A DNA stretch of 6,712 bases. Origin: DATGUN01 sp035301285. GTDB taxonomy: Bacteria; Bacillota; Bacilli; Bacillales; Amphibacillaceae. The notes beneath the pieces were generated by a model that was given only the letters and a program-made list of their open reading frames with translations, did not search any database and was not told the origin of the DNA. This document shows positions 5,233-6,712 of the stretch, piece by piece (the first letter of the stretch is position 1; each line of letters starts with the position of its first letter). The translations under genes and the position numbers were made by a program. The stretch covers positions 1-6,712 of the forward strand of contig DATGUN010000066.1 of the NCBI GenBank assembly GCA_035301285.1, given 5' to 3'.

Positions 5233-6711
5233 ATGAAAGCTTTTTTTCAAAGATTAGGCCGGTCTATCATGTTACCGGTTGCAGTATTACCTGCAGCGGC
5301 AATTTTAGCAGGTATCGGGAACTGGATTCTTGGTTTTTCCGCGGATAATCTGGTAGGCACGTTTTTATTGGGGGCTGGGACATCTATACTGAATAACCTG
5401 GCCATCATCTTTGCTGTCGGTATTGCAATTGGTTTATCCAAAGATGGTCACGGTGCAGCAGCACTGAGCGGGCTAACGGGTTTCTTGGTCCTTACATCAT
5501 TGCTGTCTGTAGGTTCAGTTGCTGATTTGAGTGGTATTGATAAATCTAGTGTGGATGAAGCCTTTAAAGATATTGATGAAAACGTATTTATGGGGATTTT
5601 CAGTGGAATCATTTCTTCGATTATGTACAATCGTTTCAGTGACACGAAATTACCCGATGCGCTGGCGTTCTTCAGTGGTAAACGACTTGCACCCATTATG
5701 TCTGCGGCTGCAATGGTCGCCGGCGCTGCTGTTATGTTTTTCGTATGGCCGGTGGTTTATTCGTGGCTTGTATCGTTCGGTACAGCAATCAGTAACTTGG
5801 GAGCAGCCGGTGCCGGATTATACGGTTTCTTTAACCGTCTGTTGATTCCAACAGGTTTGCACCACGCTTTAAACTCGGTTTTCTGGTTTGATACAATTGG
5901 AATAGATGATATAGGTAAATTTCTGAAGGCTAGTACTGGAGATGGCATTAAAGGCATAACCGGGCGTTACCAAGCAGGTTTCTACCCGATTATGATGTTT
6001 GGTTTACCTGCAGCGGCTTTAGCGATGTACCATACCGCTAAACCAAGTCGTAAAAATACAACGAAATCCCTGATGCTAGCTGCTGGTTTTGCTTCATTCC
6101 TGACCGGTGTCACAGAACCCCTTGAATTTTCGTTTATGTTCTTGGCTCCAGCACTGTATGTTGTACATGCGTTGCTTACCGGTATATCATTGTTCATTGC
6201 TGCATTTTTCGAGTGGATTTCCGGATTTGGCTTTAGTGCAGGGTTTGTCGACTATACGTTACAGTTTTTCAATCCACTTGCCAGCCAACCGTATATGCTG
6301 CTTGTGCAAGGACTCGTGTTTGGTGTCTTGTACTACTTCTTGTTCCGCTTCCTGATTGTGAAGTTAAACTTAAAAACACCTGGTAGAGAAGATTTACCTG
6401 AAAGTGTGGAAGGAGAAGAAGAAGGAGATGAAACAGTAAACGAAGGCGAAAGTAACAGCAGTGAGGATAGATTTGCTGTCATGGGAGCTCAAATTTACGA
6501 AGGTCTCGGCGAAGATGACAATATCAGATCTGTTGATTATTGCACTACTCGACTGAGAGTTGAAGTTGAAGACATGGATAAAGTCGATCAGGATAAAATC
6601 AAGGCTACAAATGTTCCGGGGGTCCATGTCATTGGAAGCCATAATATCCAGGTTATTGTTGGAACAAGCGTTCAATTTGTCGCAGATGAAGTGAACAAGT
6701 TGCGGAAATAG
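5233..6711 (+). CDS. nagE: PTS EIICB, N-acetylglucosamine-type (NagE/NagP-like)
   Basis: A membrane sugar permease and phosphotransferase of 492 residues, complete at both ends. The EIIC domain (about 1-380) starts MKAFFQRLGR and then SIMLPVAVLP, with many hydrophobic segments. It carries NRLLIPTGLHHALNSVFWFD (201-220) with His210/His211 and the substrate-site TGVTEPLEF (291-299, Glu295), and ends with NLKTPGRED. These match the NagE/NagP branch better than PtsG, as I recall both. A very acidic linker (about 389-412) leads to the EIIB domain (about 413-492), with phosphorylated Cys437 in DYCTTRLRVEV; it is the only cysteine in the protein. There is no EIIA domain, unlike E. coli NagE, so the EIIA encoded at 3803-4300 should supply phosphate. 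The ribosome site is AGGGAGGAA (5216-5224). N-acetylglucosamine is the likeliest sugar, giving GlcNAc-6-phosphate inside; glucose or glucosamine cannot be excluded. Confidence 0.92.
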   Translation: MKAFFQRLGRSIMLPVAVLPAAAILAGIGNWILGFSADNLVGTFLLGAGTSILNNLAIIFAVGIAIGLSKDGHGAAALSGLTGFLVLTSLLSVGSVADLSGIDKSSVDEAFKDIDENVFMGIFSGIISSIMYNRFSDTKLPDALAFFSGKRLAPIMSAAAMVAGAAVMFFVWPVVYSWLVSFGTAISNLGAAGAGLYGFFNRLLIPTGLHHALNSVFWFDTIGIDDIGKFLKASTGDGIKGITGRYQAGFYPIMMFGLPAAALAMYHTAKPSRKNTTKSLMLAAGFASFLTGVTEPLEFSFMFLAPALYVVHALLTGISLFIAAFFEWISGFGFSAGFVDYTLQFFNPLASQPYMLLVQGLVFGVLYYFLFRFLIVKLNLKTPGREDLPESVEGEEEGDETVNEGESNSSEDRFAVMGAQIYEGLGEDDNIRSVDYCTTRLRVEVEDMDKVDQDKIKATNVPGVHVIGSHNIQVIVGTSVQFVADEVNKLRK

Positions 6712-6712
6712 A

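Noticed and set aside
1..6712. CRISPR arrays, insertion sequences, tRNA or rRNA genes, attachment sites.
   Set aside because: No regularly spaced repeats, transposase-like frames, terminal inverted repeats or recognisable structural RNA genes were seen on either strand.

Overview
The window looks like chromosomal DNA of a low-to-moderate-GC, Gram-positive spore-former of the family Bacillaceae. The evidence is strong AGGAG-type ribosome binding sites, a sortase-independent secreted cell-wall amidase, a small basic protein resembling small acid-soluble spore proteins, and a glucose-family PTS under BglG/GlcT-type antitermination. Acidic, Asp/Glu-rich proteins would fit a halotolerant genus such as Virgibacillus, Oceanobacillus or Lentibacillus, but that genus-level guess is inference.

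Left half (1-3100), all on the minus strand: a secreted N-acetylmuramoyl-L-alanine amidase with two SH3 domains (25-1197) and its own sigma-A-like promoter; a DMT/EamA-family transporter (1378-2355); and a small class I SAM-dependent methyltransferase (2495-3097) followed by a plausible terminator. These appear to be three separate housekeeping or accessory genes rather than one operon, because each is separated by 120-180 bases of non-coding DNA.

Right half (3270-6711), all on the plus strand: a 51-residue spore-protein-like gene (3270-3425), then a regulated PTS operon. The operon has a sigma-A promoter (3592-3620), a leader with a GlcT/LicT-type RNA antiterminator (RAT, 3645-3669) overlapping a long intrinsic terminator (3663-3721), a stand-alone glucose-type EIIA (3803-4300), a BglG-family antiterminator with two PRDs (4348-5169), and an N-acetylglucosamine-type EIICB (5233-6711). 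The window ends one base after the last stop codon.

How the operon should work: EIIA (His85) receives phosphate from HPr and passes it to Cys437 in the IIB domain of the EIICB, which phosphorylates sugar during uptake. When sugar is absent, phosphorylated EIIB should phosphorylate the antiterminator PRDs and keep it inactive, so transcription stops in the leader. When sugar is present the antiterminator binds the RAT, the terminator cannot form, and the whole operon, including the regulator's own gene, is read. A possible second promoter just past the terminator (3705-3732) could supply the basal regulator needed to start this loop. No wholly new system was found; the most interesting parts are the regulatory leader and the position of the regulator inside its own operon.
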